Origin: Gammaproteobacteria bacterium
Lineage (GTDB): Bacteria > Pseudomonadota > Gammaproteobacteria > Steroidobacterales > Steroidobacteraceae
Direction of reading: 5' to 3'
Assembly (NCBI GenBank): GCA_028293805.1
Contig: JAQGOC010000051.1
Span: forward strand, 1 to 48,102
Length of the DNA: 48,102 nucleotides
The first letter of the stretch is position 1. Each line of letters starts with the position of its first letter. The position numbers were made by a program, and so were the translations under genes. Shown in pieces: positions 25,294 to 33,721 of this stretch. The notes beneath the pieces were generated by a model. The model saw nothing but the letters and a program-made list of their open reading frames with translations. It was not told the DNA's origin and made no database searches.

Positions 25294-27429
25294 GTGAAGC
25301 GCGTGTCGGTTGATATTGGGGGAACGTTTACGGATTGCTTCGTCGCTTGGAACGAACAGTACGCAGAAGGCAAGGCGCTCACGACGCACCAAAATCTCGC
25401 ACTCGGCTTCAATGAGGCGTTGGCCGATGCGTGCGGGCAGCTCCAACTGGAGATCCCGCTACTGCTGTCCCAGGCAGACTCCGTCAGATATGCCACGACG
25501 TTAGGGACTAACGCGCTCATCGAGCGCAAGGGGCCGCGGATCGGAGCCCTCGTGACGGCCGGATTCAAGAGCACTATTCCGATATCGCGAGCGCGCGGCT
25601 ATGGCGAGGGGTTGCCGGAAATTGAGCAGATGGATATTCCCAACGCACGACGGCCGGATCCGCTAGTCCCGATTCCCATGATCCGCGAGGTCCGCGAGCG
25701 CGTCGATTATCTCGGAAACGTTCTCCTCAAGCTGGACGAGGAAGATTTCCGTATCCGTCTGCGGGAGTTGGTGGACCGAGGGGCGGAAGCGCTCGTCGTC
25801 GTATTTACCAACAGCGTTGTTAACCCGTTACACGAGCTTCGCGCGCGCGAGATCTTTTTGCAGGAGTGCCCCGGACATCTGCTGGGCGCTGTTCCGATGC
25901 TGCTGTCGCATCAAGTGGCGGGCCGGAAGGGAGAGTACGCGCGCAGCACCTCGGTCATCATCGATGCCTTCCTTCATCAGACCATGTACTACGGTCTTGG
26001 CACGCTGGAGCTCAATCTGCGATCGCAGGGCTACACGAAGCCCATGCTGGTGAGTCACAACTCCGGCGGCATGGCGCAATTGAACTCCACAGATGCGCTG
26101 CAAACACTTCATTCCGGCCCAGTGTCCGGCATCGCAGCCAGTGAGCAGCTTGCGCGCCAGAGCGAGCTCGGAAATGTCGTCGCCACGGACATGGGCGGCA
26201 CGAGTTTCGATATCGGTCTGGTAGTTGAGGGGGGAGTGAAATTCTACGACTTCAACCCAGTGATTGACCGCTGGCTAGTCTGCGTCCCCATGGTTCACCT
26301 CGTCACGCTCGGTGCTGGGGGCGGCTCTATCGCGCGTTTCGAGCGGATGTTCGGAACCCTCGAGATTGGACCGCAGTCGGCTGGCTCGGATCCAGGACCG
26401 GCCTGCTACGATCGTGGTGGGTTGGAGCCGACCGTCACGGATGCCGATCTCGTTCTGGGATACCTGGACCCGGAGAACTACGCAAACGGCCGAATTCCGC
26501 TCAATCCGCGGCGCTCCAAGCGCGCTATAGCTGAGCGCCTAGGACCTCATTTGAACATGGATGCGATCGAGATTGCGAAGCTAATCAGGCGGACAGTCGA
26601 TAGCAACATGGCGAATGGGATCTCGACTGAGCTGCGCACACGCGGTTACGATCCGAAGAACTTCACGATCCTCGCGTACGGCGGCAATGGTCCGTTGCAT
26701 GCCTGCGGCATCGCCAATGCATTGGGAGTGCAAGCGGTACTGGCACCGCCATTCTCCTCGACATTTTCGGCCTGTGGTGCCGGAAACGTGAATCAGATGC
26801 ACATTCACGAGCTGAGTACCTGGACTACGCTCTTCCACGCGGGCACGCGCTCATTTCTGAGCGACTATCAGGGATTCAACGCGGCGGTGGAAGAGCTCGA
26901 ACGGCGCGGACGCGATGACCTGATGAGACAGGGCGTCGCCGCGAAGGAGGTTCGTTACCGGCTGGAGCTCGACATGCGCTATGGAAATCAGCGAGTCGAA
27001 ACGGCAGTCGTGACGGACATTAGTCGGCTGGGTTCGCAGGCAGACGTGCTGCGATTGATTCAGCAGTTTCACCGTCGTTACGGGCAGCGATTCGGCGAGG
27101 GCAGTCAGTCTCCCGAAGCCGGCATTCGCATCAACACGATCCGCGTGTGCTCGTTTGTCGAGCAGCCCACCGTGCAATTTACCCGCCTCGTGCCGTCCAA
27201 GTGTAAGGAAGTCAAACCCAAGCCTCGGCTGTATCGTGAGTGTCATTTCGTTGGCGAGGACGGCCCGGAGTGGACGGGCGTCTTCGATCACGAAGCGCTG
27301 GAGGACGGCGTCGTTATTGCCGGGCCGGCAATGGTCACCACGCGGGCGACCACTTATCTGGTCGAACCCGGATGGAGCCTGCGGGGAGCACCGCAGGGCG
27401 CTGCCTGGTTTACCAGAGAGCGTATGTGA
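25294..27429 (+). CDS. Ketone carboxylase subunit, second HyuA-like ATPase (ApcC-like)
   Basis: 711 residues, about 77 kDa, from a GTG with GAGG eight bases upstream. It is a second, more divergent HyuA-like ATPase, with SVDIGGTFTDCFVAWN at the N-terminus and VATDMGGTSFDIGLVVEGG in the middle. YATTLGTNALIERKGPRIGA, LHSGPVSGIAASEQLA, GAGGGSIARF and SDPGPACYDRGGLEPTVTDA are further marks. Two non-identical ATPase subunits fit the acetophenone carboxylase plan, which uses two ATP per carboxylation, better than that of acetone carboxylase, which has one. The next gene starts 20 bp downstream. Confidence 0.88.
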   Translation: MKRVSVDIGGTFTDCFVAWNEQYAEGKALTTHQNLALGFNEALADACGQLQLEIPLLLSQADSVRYATTLGTNALIERKGPRIGALVTAGFKSTIPISRARGYGEGLPEIEQMDIPNARRPDPLVPIPMIREVRERVDYLGNVLLKLDEEDFRIRLRELVDRGAEALVVVFTNSVVNPLHELRAREIFLQECPGHLLGAVPMLLSHQVAGRKGEYARSTSVIIDAFLHQTMYYGLGTLELNLRSQGYTKPMLVSHNSGGMAQLNSTDALQTLHSGPVSGIAASEQLARQSELGNVVATDMGGTSFDIGLVVEGGVKFYDFNPVIDRWLVCVPMVHLVTLGAGGGSIARFERMFGTLEIGPQSAGSDPGPACYDRGGLEPTVTDADLVLGYLDPENYANGRIPLNPRRSKRAIAERLGPHLNMDAIEIAKLIRRTVDSNMANGISTELRTRGYDPKNFTILAYGGNGPLHACGIANALGVQAVLAPPFSSTFSACGAGNVNQMHIHELSTWTTLFHAGTRSFLSDYQGFNAAVEELERRGRDDLMRQGVAAKEVRYRLELDMRYGNQRVETAVVTDISRLGSQADVLRLIQQFHRRYGQRFGEGSQSPEAGIRINTIRVCSFVEQPTVQFTRLVPSKCKEVKPKPRLYRECHFVGEDGPEWTGVFDHEALEDGVVIAGPAMVTTRATTYLVEPGWSLRGAPQGAAWFTRERM

Positions 27430-27449
27430 CCGCATTTATGGAGCGCCCT

Positions 27450-29708
27450 ATGAACCAAGAAACTCTGCCGGACGAGCAGGCACTCCTGGATCGGTTCCTC
27501 GCCGACAACCGACTGTTTCTTGGCCCGGATCCCGAGATCATGCGCGACCATCGGGTGGGGCCCCGGTCGGATCTCGAGCAGACGATATTGGAGAAGGGAC
27601 TGAGCCCTCATGAGGTGCACCATGTGCGGGGCTTGTTGAACGCGGCGTTGTCTGAGGCGTTCACCATGTGCAATCAGATGGGCGCCGCTCCGGGCGCGAA
27701 ATGGGGCGACCTGGTGTCAGGCATCTACACTGCGCGGGGAGATCTGGCGATGATCGCGCCGCACGGGATCATTGCGTTCGCGGCGTGCTGCTTCTATCCG
27801 ATCAAATTCATCATCAAGAACTGGATCAGTGATCCCACCGTGGGCGTAAGGGACGGAGACGGCTTCATCCACAACGATGCTCGTTATGGCGGGATCCACA
27901 ACACAGACCAGTCGATGATGATGCCGTTGTTCTATCACGGCGAGCTCGTTTGCTGGCTTTCCACCACTATTCACGAAGGTGAGAACGGCGCATGCGAGCC
28001 GGGCGGCATGCCCGCAGCGGCGGAGAGCAAATACGACGAAGGCATCAAGATGTCGCCGTTTCGGATCGTGGAGAACTTCCAGCTTCGTCGCGATCTGGTC
28101 ACCTTTCTGCAGAACTCCGTTCGGGATCCGAAGCTGCAGCTGGAGGACATGAAGGTCAAGCTCCACGCGGTACTTCGGTTACGCGAACGGGTGATCTCGA
28201 TCCTGGATCGCTTCGGGCGTGATGTTCTTGTCGGCACGTTGCGAACTCATCTGGAGGATGTGGAGGCGGAGGTACGGCGGCGGATTAGAGAGCTGCCCGA
28301 TGGAACGACCCGAGTCATTCAGTTCATGGATTCGAGCCTGCGCGAGAACGTCATGCAGAAAATCTCGCTGGCGATCACGGTCGTTGGAGACCGCATGATC
28401 ATGGATTTCCGCGGCAGCGCTCCTCAGTTCACGAACCGCGCGGTCAACACGAACATTGCCTCTTTCAAGGCTGCACTTTGTACCGGCCTGCTGCAAAACA
28501 TCTGGCCGGATCTGCCCCACACGATGGCTGTTCTCTCGCCCATCGAGATTGTTACGGATCGGAATTCCGTGATTGATGCCGAGGGTGAGATGCCGCAGGC
28601 AATGAGCCTAATGCCGCTGTTCAAGGCCTGCGTCGTGTGGACGATTCCGATGAACAAGTTGAATTTTAGCTTGCCGCAGCGCTACTCGGCGACGATCGCG
28701 TCGCAATATGACCAAGCTGCGACATTTATATATGGCGGGCTCACGCAACACGGAGACGTAACTGGGAACTTCTGCGGTGACATCAACGGCAATGGGCAAG
28801 GCGCTCGCAGCAATGCAGATGGGGAGCACTCCGTCTCGCCGGTGTTCGGATTCATGTGCGATACGGGTGAGCATGAAATCAACGAGGAAGACACCCCCAT
28901 CATTCGCCTGGGAGCGCAACGGTTGGCGCGCGACCGTATCGGCTGGGGAAAGTATCGGGGCGGCTTGGGCTATGAGCAGATCGCGACAGTGCGTGGGTCG
29001 GCGATGTGGGGCTTCATGACAGGCTGCGAGGGATCGAAATTCCCCTCGGCGCAAGGTCTTTTCGCTGGCTACTCCTGCCCGTCCTACCAGCTGTGCAAAA
29101 TCAAGGGCGTGAATATATTTGACGTGTTGCGGGACACACCTCAGGCGATCCAGGAGTTCGACATCGTCCGACTGATGAACGAACGGCCGGTTAGCGGCGC
29201 GCGCTACAGCTCGGTGGATATGGGAATGACCTTCGAGATCTGTAACGAAGGCGAGCTATACATGATCTGTCAAGGCAGCGGCGGTGGCTATGGAGATGTA
29301 CTGGAGCGCGACCCGGCGTTGGTCATGAAGGACCTCGCCGAGGATCTGATGTCGCACGAAATTGCCCGTAATATCTACAAGGTCGTTTATGACGAAGAGA
29401 CCCTGATCGTTGATGAAGAGGCCACTCGAAAGTGCCGCGAGGACTATCGCCGGGAAAGAACCCGCCGGGGACGCCCTTTCAATGAGTTCTGCCAGGACTG
29501 GGTGCGTACGGAGCCGCCAGCAGGTCTGCCGTACATCGGCAGTTGGAGCGATCCGGCGATCATCTACGCCATGAGCGGCGGTCAGCGCGTCACGATGAAG
29601 GCGGATCAGCTGCACGGTGTTTTCATGCCCAATCCCAAGGACGTGCGAATCGCCGAACTCGAATTGCAGCTTGCACAGCTGCAGCGGTCCACCGGCGGCG
29701 GCGAGTAA
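27450..29708 (+). CDS. Ketone carboxylase large subunit, HyuB-like (ApcD-like)
   Basis: About 752 residues, 84 kDa, of the hydantoinase B/acetone carboxylase alpha family. Its features are IYTARGDLAMIAPHGI, RDGDGFIHNDARYGGIHNTD, MMPLFYHGELVCWLS, EPGGMPAAAESKYDEGIKMSPF, MDFRGSAPQFTNRAVNTNIA and QGSGGGYGDVLERDPALVMKDL. In ketone carboxylases this subunit carries the catalytic site where activated ketone meets carboxyphosphate. An upstream extension in frame overlaps the previous gene and lacks family similarity. Of two nearby ATGs (27438, 27450), the second has GGAG at good spacing. The ApcE-like gene follows after 4 bp. Confidence 0.9.
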   Translation: MNQETLPDEQALLDRFLADNRLFLGPDPEIMRDHRVGPRSDLEQTILEKGLSPHEVHHVRGLLNAALSEAFTMCNQMGAAPGAKWGDLVSGIYTARGDLAMIAPHGIIAFAACCFYPIKFIIKNWISDPTVGVRDGDGFIHNDARYGGIHNTDQSMMMPLFYHGELVCWLSTTIHEGENGACEPGGMPAAAESKYDEGIKMSPFRIVENFQLRRDLVTFLQNSVRDPKLQLEDMKVKLHAVLRLRERVISILDRFGRDVLVGTLRTHLEDVEAEVRRRIRELPDGTTRVIQFMDSSLRENVMQKISLAITVVGDRMIMDFRGSAPQFTNRAVNTNIASFKAALCTGLLQNIWPDLPHTMAVLSPIEIVTDRNSVIDAEGEMPQAMSLMPLFKACVVWTIPMNKLNFSLPQRYSATIASQYDQAATFIYGGLTQHGDVTGNFCGDINGNGQGARSNADGEHSVSPVFGFMCDTGEHEINEEDTPIIRLGAQRLARDRIGWGKYRGGLGYEQIATVRGSAMWGFMTGCEGSKFPSAQGLFAGYSCPSYQLCKIKGVNIFDVLRDTPQAIQEFDIVRLMNERPVSGARYSSVDMGMTFEICNEGELYMICQGSGGGYGDVLERDPALVMKDLAEDLMSHEIARNIYKVVYDEETLIVDEEATRKCREDYRRERTRRGRPFNEFCQDWVRTEPPAGLPYIGSWSDPAIIYAMSGGQRVTMKADQLHGVFMPNPKDVRIAELELQLAQLQRSTGGGE

Positions 29709-29712
29709 CAGC

Positions 29713-30498
29713 ATGGGGCGTTGGCTCGACAGGCTCGCCTCAGGAGCGCGATCGGTTTGGCTGAGCGACACGGCCTACACCGCACGCGTACTCATGAACG
29801 GTGCGGTGACATGGATGGACCCAGGGGCGCTGGTTCAGTGGCGCCGCAAGACACTTCAGCTTCTCAATCCAGATGTCGCGGTCCTAGACCTGTTGGCCCT
29901 AGCGAAGGGATGGTCGCCTGCGCCGGGCGCGCCACCGAACGATTCCGGATTGCGCACGGTGCTTGGCAATGAACAATTCGCTGCGTATGCCCGTGATCTC
30001 CTGCGTGCGCTGCGAGTGAGCACGGACAAGCCGCTGGCACTCGACATGCCTTCCCCGCGAAAGTGGCTTACTATTTGCCCTGGCCTTGGCGCAGGAGAGG
30101 GCGTGGCTGAGGACGACATGATCGAGGACCTCGCTGGAGAGACAGCGCGGTTCCTGCGCTTGCAGGGGGATGCCGGTCTCGACGTGATTCTGCTTCACGA
30201 GGACGACGTTCCGGCTGCGCAGATCGGTCCGCTGTTGGCATGCTACAAGAGCTTGGTCAACACGGCTCGCCACTTTCGCTGGGATCTCGGCGTGCACTTG
30301 CCGCACGCGCACCCTGCGCCTGTCAAACACTTCGACTTCGTCATAGCGCCGCGAGATGCGGCTGGAATCGAGCTGCTTGAAGCATTCTGGCAGGGAGAGG
30401 ATGCGCCGCCCGCAACTCCGGGCAGCTTCTACTACGCCGAAATTCCGGAGAGCGCCCAGCCGTCTGAGGTTTTGGAGCGGTTGAGAAGCCTGCGATGA
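29713..30498 (+). CDS. Unknown 29-kDa protein in the position of ApcE
   Basis: 261 residues, soluble, starting MGRWLDRLASGARSVWLSD. I do not recognise a domain with certainty. Alternating hydrophobic strands and helices (LDVILLHEDDVPAAQIGPLL, WDLGVHLPHAHP, FDFVIAPRDAAGIELLE) suggest an alpha/beta, perhaps barrel-like, fold. Its position between the HyuB-like subunit and the ligase, with 4-bp spacing on one side and an ATGA overlap on the other, matches the epsilon subunit (about 34 kDa by memory) of acetophenone carboxylase. I infer that it is an accessory or regulatory subunit of the carboxylase. It could equally be an independent enzyme. Confidence 0.75.
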   Translation: MGRWLDRLASGARSVWLSDTAYTARVLMNGAVTWMDPGALVQWRRKTLQLLNPDVAVLDLLALAKGWSPAPGAPPNDSGLRTVLGNEQFAAYARDLLRALRVSTDKPLALDMPSPRKWLTICPGLGAGEGVAEDDMIEDLAGETARFLRLQGDAGLDVILLHEDDVPAAQIGPLLACYKSLVNTARHFRWDLGVHLPHAHPAPVKHFDFVIAPRDAAGIELLEAFWQGEDAPPATPGSFYYAEIPESAQPSEVLERLRSLR

Positions 30499-32537
30499 GT
30501 CCGACTGCCCTCAAGGAAGGTGACCTGATCTGGAGCCCCAGCCCACATCGTGTCTCGCACACGCGCTTGGCGCGATACATGGAGTGGATCGCCAGCACGA
30601 CTGGGCGGCGAATGGAAGACTACGCGGATCTCTGGCGTTGGTCGGTATCTGATCCGGAGGGTTTCTGGTCGTCCATCTGGTTGCACTTTGATGTGAAGAG
30701 CAGTTCCCATTATGAACGCGCGCTGACCGGGGGGATGCGAGCGCCCAAATGGTTTGAGGGTTGCCAGCTCAACTACGCGGAGCACCTGCTCCGACACGAG
30801 CTGCACGCGCCAGTTGAAGTTGCCCTCTTGTACCGGTCGGAGGACCAAGAGCTGGCAGGTCTCACATGGTCTGAGCTCGGAGCGCAGGTCAGAACAGTCG
30901 CGACCCGTTTGCGTGAGCTCGGTATTAAGCCTGGTGATCGCGTTGCCGCGGTCATGCCGAATGCGCCGGAAACGGTAATAGCCATGATCGCGTGCGTGGC
31001 CGTCGGCGCTGTCTGGGCCGCTGCCGCGCCTGAATTCGGCCCCAAGACCGTGATCGATCGATTCAGTCAAATCGCGCCGACGATGCTGCTTGCCGCCTCC
31101 GGCTATGTTTTCGGCGGTCGGGTGTTCGATCGCTCTACTGAGGTCACACAGATCGCGAAGGCATTGCCCACTCTGAAGCACATCGTGTGGCTGCAGAGAA
31201 CGGCGGAATCGGAGATGCCCCCGACGGCCGGAGTACATTCAGACGGCAACGTGACCGCCCAATGGACAAATTGGGCAAGCCTTCTTGCGGGACCTGCCGG
31301 CAAGGCAGCAGATTTCCAATTTACCCGAGTTCCTTGGGACCACCCCCTGTGGATTCTCTTCTCATCCGGAACGACGGGCCCCCCGAAGGCCATCGTGCAC
31401 GGCCACGCGGGAATGCTCTTAGAGCACCTGAAGCTCGTAAACCTCCATCTCGATCTGCGGCCCTCCGCTCGGCTTTTTTTCCATACAACGACCGGCTGGA
31501 TGATGTGGAATGTCGCCGTCGCCGGGCTTCTTGCCGGAGCAACGATAGTTCTTTACGACGGCAGCCCAACCCATACGTCACCCGATCTTCTGTGGCGAAT
31601 TGCGGCGGATGCCAAGGCTACCCACATGGGTATGAGCCCTACCCTCATGACCATGCAGAAGAGCGCCGGTATCCGTCCCATTGAAAAGCACGCGCTGGAT
31701 GGACTGGAAATGATCACGGTGTCGGGCAGCCCTTGCAGCCCTGAGCTGTTCGAATGGATCCATGCGTGCGTCAAGAGCGATGTCTGGGTCGCCTCGCAAT
31801 CGGGAGGCACCGAGATTGCCAGCGCCTTCGTCGGGGCTGTGCCCACGCTGCCCGTATATGCCGGGGAAATTCAGGCTCGAATGCTCGGAATGGACGTACA
31901 CTCCTGGAGCGACGCGGGGGTCGAGTTGACCGACGCGGTGGGCGAGCTGGTGGTTACAAGCCCATTTCCTTCTATGCCGCTGTATTTCTGGAACGATCCC
32001 GACGGGGCGCGCTACCGCGATTCGTATTTCGGTGTGTTCCCCGGGGTGTGGCGACACGGGGACTTCATCAAGATCAACCGGCGCGGGGGCAGCTTCATCT
32101 ACGGTCGCTCCGACTCAACCTTGAACAGGCATGGCGTGCGAATCGGAACGGCGGAAATCTATCGCATATTGGAGCAAATCTCAGAAGTCGCAGACAGTCT
32201 GATCGTTTGTCATGAACGTCCGGACGGGTCCACTTTCATGCCACTGTTTGTTCAATTGCGTCCGGGTATTGCTTTGGATTCGACGCTGCGGGATGCAATC
32301 CGAAAGAAACTGCGCAGCGAGGGCAGTCCCCGTCACATACCGGACGCGATTGAACAAGTGGAAGCGATCCCCTATACCCTGACGGGCAAGAAGATGGAGA
32401 TACCCGTGCGGCGCATCTTGAATGGAGCGGCGGTGGAGCTTGCGGCGAGCAGGGATGCCATGGCCAATCCCCGCTCCCTGGATGATTTTGTCGCTTACCG
32501 CGATGCGCAGGCGCCAGCTGCGCCTGCGCAAGGCTGA
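30495..32537 (+). CDS. Acetoacetyl-CoA synthetase-like beta-keto acid CoA ligase (Bal-like)
   Basis: 680 residues of the adenylate-forming acyl-CoA synthetase family, acetoacetyl-CoA synthetase branch. It has the P-loop LFSSGTTGPPKAIVHGH, the branch-specific TTGWMMWNVAVAGLLAGATI and LYDGSP, ASQSGGTEIAS, and the C-terminal TLTGKKMEIPVRRIL with the catalytic lysine. The first ATG overlaps the preceding stop (ATGA). It should turn the beta-keto acid made by the carboxylase into its CoA thioester, using ATP to AMP. Benzoylacetate-CoA ligase of the acetophenone pathway belongs to the same branch. The last codons contain a perfect 11-bp inverted repeat. Confidence 0.92.
   Translation: MSPTALKEGDLIWSPSPHRVSHTRLARYMEWIASTTGRRMEDYADLWRWSVSDPEGFWSSIWLHFDVKSSSHYERALTGGMRAPKWFEGCQLNYAEHLLRHELHAPVEVALLYRSEDQELAGLTWSELGAQVRTVATRLRELGIKPGDRVAAVMPNAPETVIAMIACVAVGAVWAAAAPEFGPKTVIDRFSQIAPTMLLAASGYVFGGRVFDRSTEVTQIAKALPTLKHIVWLQRTAESEMPPTAGVHSDGNVTAQWTNWASLLAGPAGKAADFQFTRVPWDHPLWILFSSGTTGPPKAIVHGHAGMLLEHLKLVNLHLDLRPSARLFFHTTTGWMMWNVAVAGLLAGATIVLYDGSPTHTSPDLLWRIAADAKATHMGMSPTLMTMQKSAGIRPIEKHALDGLEMITVSGSPCSPELFEWIHACVKSDVWVASQSGGTEIASAFVGAVPTLPVYAGEIQARMLGMDVHSWSDAGVELTDAVGELVVTSPFPSMPLYFWNDPDGARYRDSYFGVFPGVWRHGDFIKINRRGGSFIYGRSDSTLNRHGVRIGTAEIYRILEQISEVADSLIVCHERPDGSTFMPLFVQLRPGIALDSTLRDAIRKKLRSEGSPRHIPDAIEQVEAIPYTLTGKKMEIPVRRILNGAAVELAASRDAMANPRSLDDFVAYRDAQAPAAPAQG
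32504..32530 (+). repeat. Perfect 11-bp inverted repeat at the 3' end of the ligase gene
   Basis: TGCGCAGGCGC and GCGCCTGCGCA flank the loop CAGCT, within codons for an Ala/Pro/Gln-rich tail. The RNA stem would be very stable. It lies 28 bp before the acyl-CoA dehydrogenase start and could attenuate or protect the transcript there. No T-run follows. Confidence 0.6.
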
Positions 32538-32557
32538 GTCTTGGTAGAGGCTGCTCT

Positions 32558-33721
32558 GTGAATGAAGTAACTACTCGAGAGGTGACCGAAATTGCCGAAC
32601 GCGTTGAGGCCTTCGTTCGCGATATGGTTATCCCGTACGAAACAGATCCGCGGCGCACGCCGCATGGACCGAGCGCAGACCTCGTCCACGAGCTGCGCGA
32701 GAAGGCGCGCGCCGCCAGCGTACTGACTCCGCACATACTTCCGGACAGTCGCCACCTAACCCACCGTCAGGCGGCCTTAGTGCTTAGGAAGTCGGGGCTC
32801 TCGCCTCTGGGCCCGGTCGCTGTCAACACGTCGGCACCAGACGAGGGCAACATGTATCTGCTCGGCAAGATCGGAACAACCGAGCAGCAAACGCGGTTCC
32901 TGGCGCCGCTGATCACCGGAACCGTGCGCTCGGCGTTTTTTATGACCGAGCCGGCGGAGGAGGGTGGGGCGGGCTCCGACCCTTCCATGTTACGGACCGT
33001 TGCAAAGCCGGATGGCCCGGATCATTGGATCATCAATGGTCGCAAGGCATTTGTCACCGGCGCCGCAGGCGCTGCATTCGGCATTATCGTGGCCAAGTGC
33101 GATGAGGGCGCCTCTCTGTTTCTCGTGGATTTGCCCGATCCGGCCATCCGGATAGAGCGGGTGTTGGATTCGATCGACAGCTCCATGCCCGGCGGCCACG
33201 CAGTCGTGCGAATCGAAGGCCTGCGAGTGCACGCTTCACAAATGCTTGGCACCCGGGGCGAGGGATTGAAGGACGCCCAAGTCCGATTGTCGCCCGCGCG
33301 ACTGTCCCATTGCATGCGCTGGCTTGGGGCCTGCACGCGTGCTCAGGAGACCGCCACCGCGTACGCCACCAAGCGCTATGCGTTCGGAAAGGTTCTCATT
33401 GATCACCAAGGTGTTGGGTTCATGCTGGTCGATAACGCCATCGAGCTCAAACAGGCCGAGCTGATGATCGACTGGTGTGCGGATGTTCTGGATGCCGGGT
33501 CACTGGGGACCAAGGAAAGCTCCATGACCAAGGTCGCCGTATCGGAAGCGCTGTATAGGGTCGCGGATCGTTGCGTGCAGGTCATGGGCGGGACGGGAGT
33601 TACCCGCGACACGGTCGTGGAGCAGGTCTTTCGTGAGATGCGTGCGTTCCGTATCTATGACGGTCCCACCGAGGTGCACAAGTGGTCCCTCGCAAAGGGG
33701 ATAAAGAAAGGCACGCTTTGA
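32558..33721 (+). CDS. Acyl-CoA dehydrogenase, ACAD10/11-like
   Basis: 387 residues from a GTG with AGAGG eight bases upstream. It has VNTSAPDEGNMYLLGKIGTT, SAFFMTEPAEEGGAGSDPS, WIINGRKAFVTGA, YAFGKVLIDHQGVGF, VQVMGGTGVTRDT and the C-terminal RIYDGPTEVHKWSLAKGI. These match FAD-dependent acyl-CoA dehydrogenases, in particular the ACAD10/11-like branch. That branch works beside an APH-type kinase: the kinase phosphorylates a 4-hydroxyacyl-CoA and the dehydrogenase-like partner removes the phosphate. The downstream kinase gene overlaps this one (TTGA), which supports a joint role. Simple alpha,beta-dehydrogenation remains possible. Confidence 0.92.
   Translation: MNEVTTREVTEIAERVEAFVRDMVIPYETDPRRTPHGPSADLVHELREKARAASVLTPHILPDSRHLTHRQAALVLRKSGLSPLGPVAVNTSAPDEGNMYLLGKIGTTEQQTRFLAPLITGTVRSAFFMTEPAEEGGAGSDPSMLRTVAKPDGPDHWIINGRKAFVTGAAGAAFGIIVAKCDEGASLFLVDLPDPAIRIERVLDSIDSSMPGGHAVVRIEGLRVHASQMLGTRGEGLKDAQVRLSPARLSHCMRWLGACTRAQETATAYATKRYAFGKVLIDHQGVGFMLVDNAIELKQAELMIDWCADVLDAGSLGTKESSMTKVAVSEALYRVADRCVQVMGGTGVTRDTVVEQVFREMRAFRIYDGPTEVHKWSLAKGIKKGTL

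Noticed and set aside
22939-29708. Annotation as hydantoinase or 5-oxoprolinase
   Set aside because: The gamma-like zinc subunit, two different ATPase subunits and the following beta-keto acid CoA ligase fit a ketone carboxylase better.
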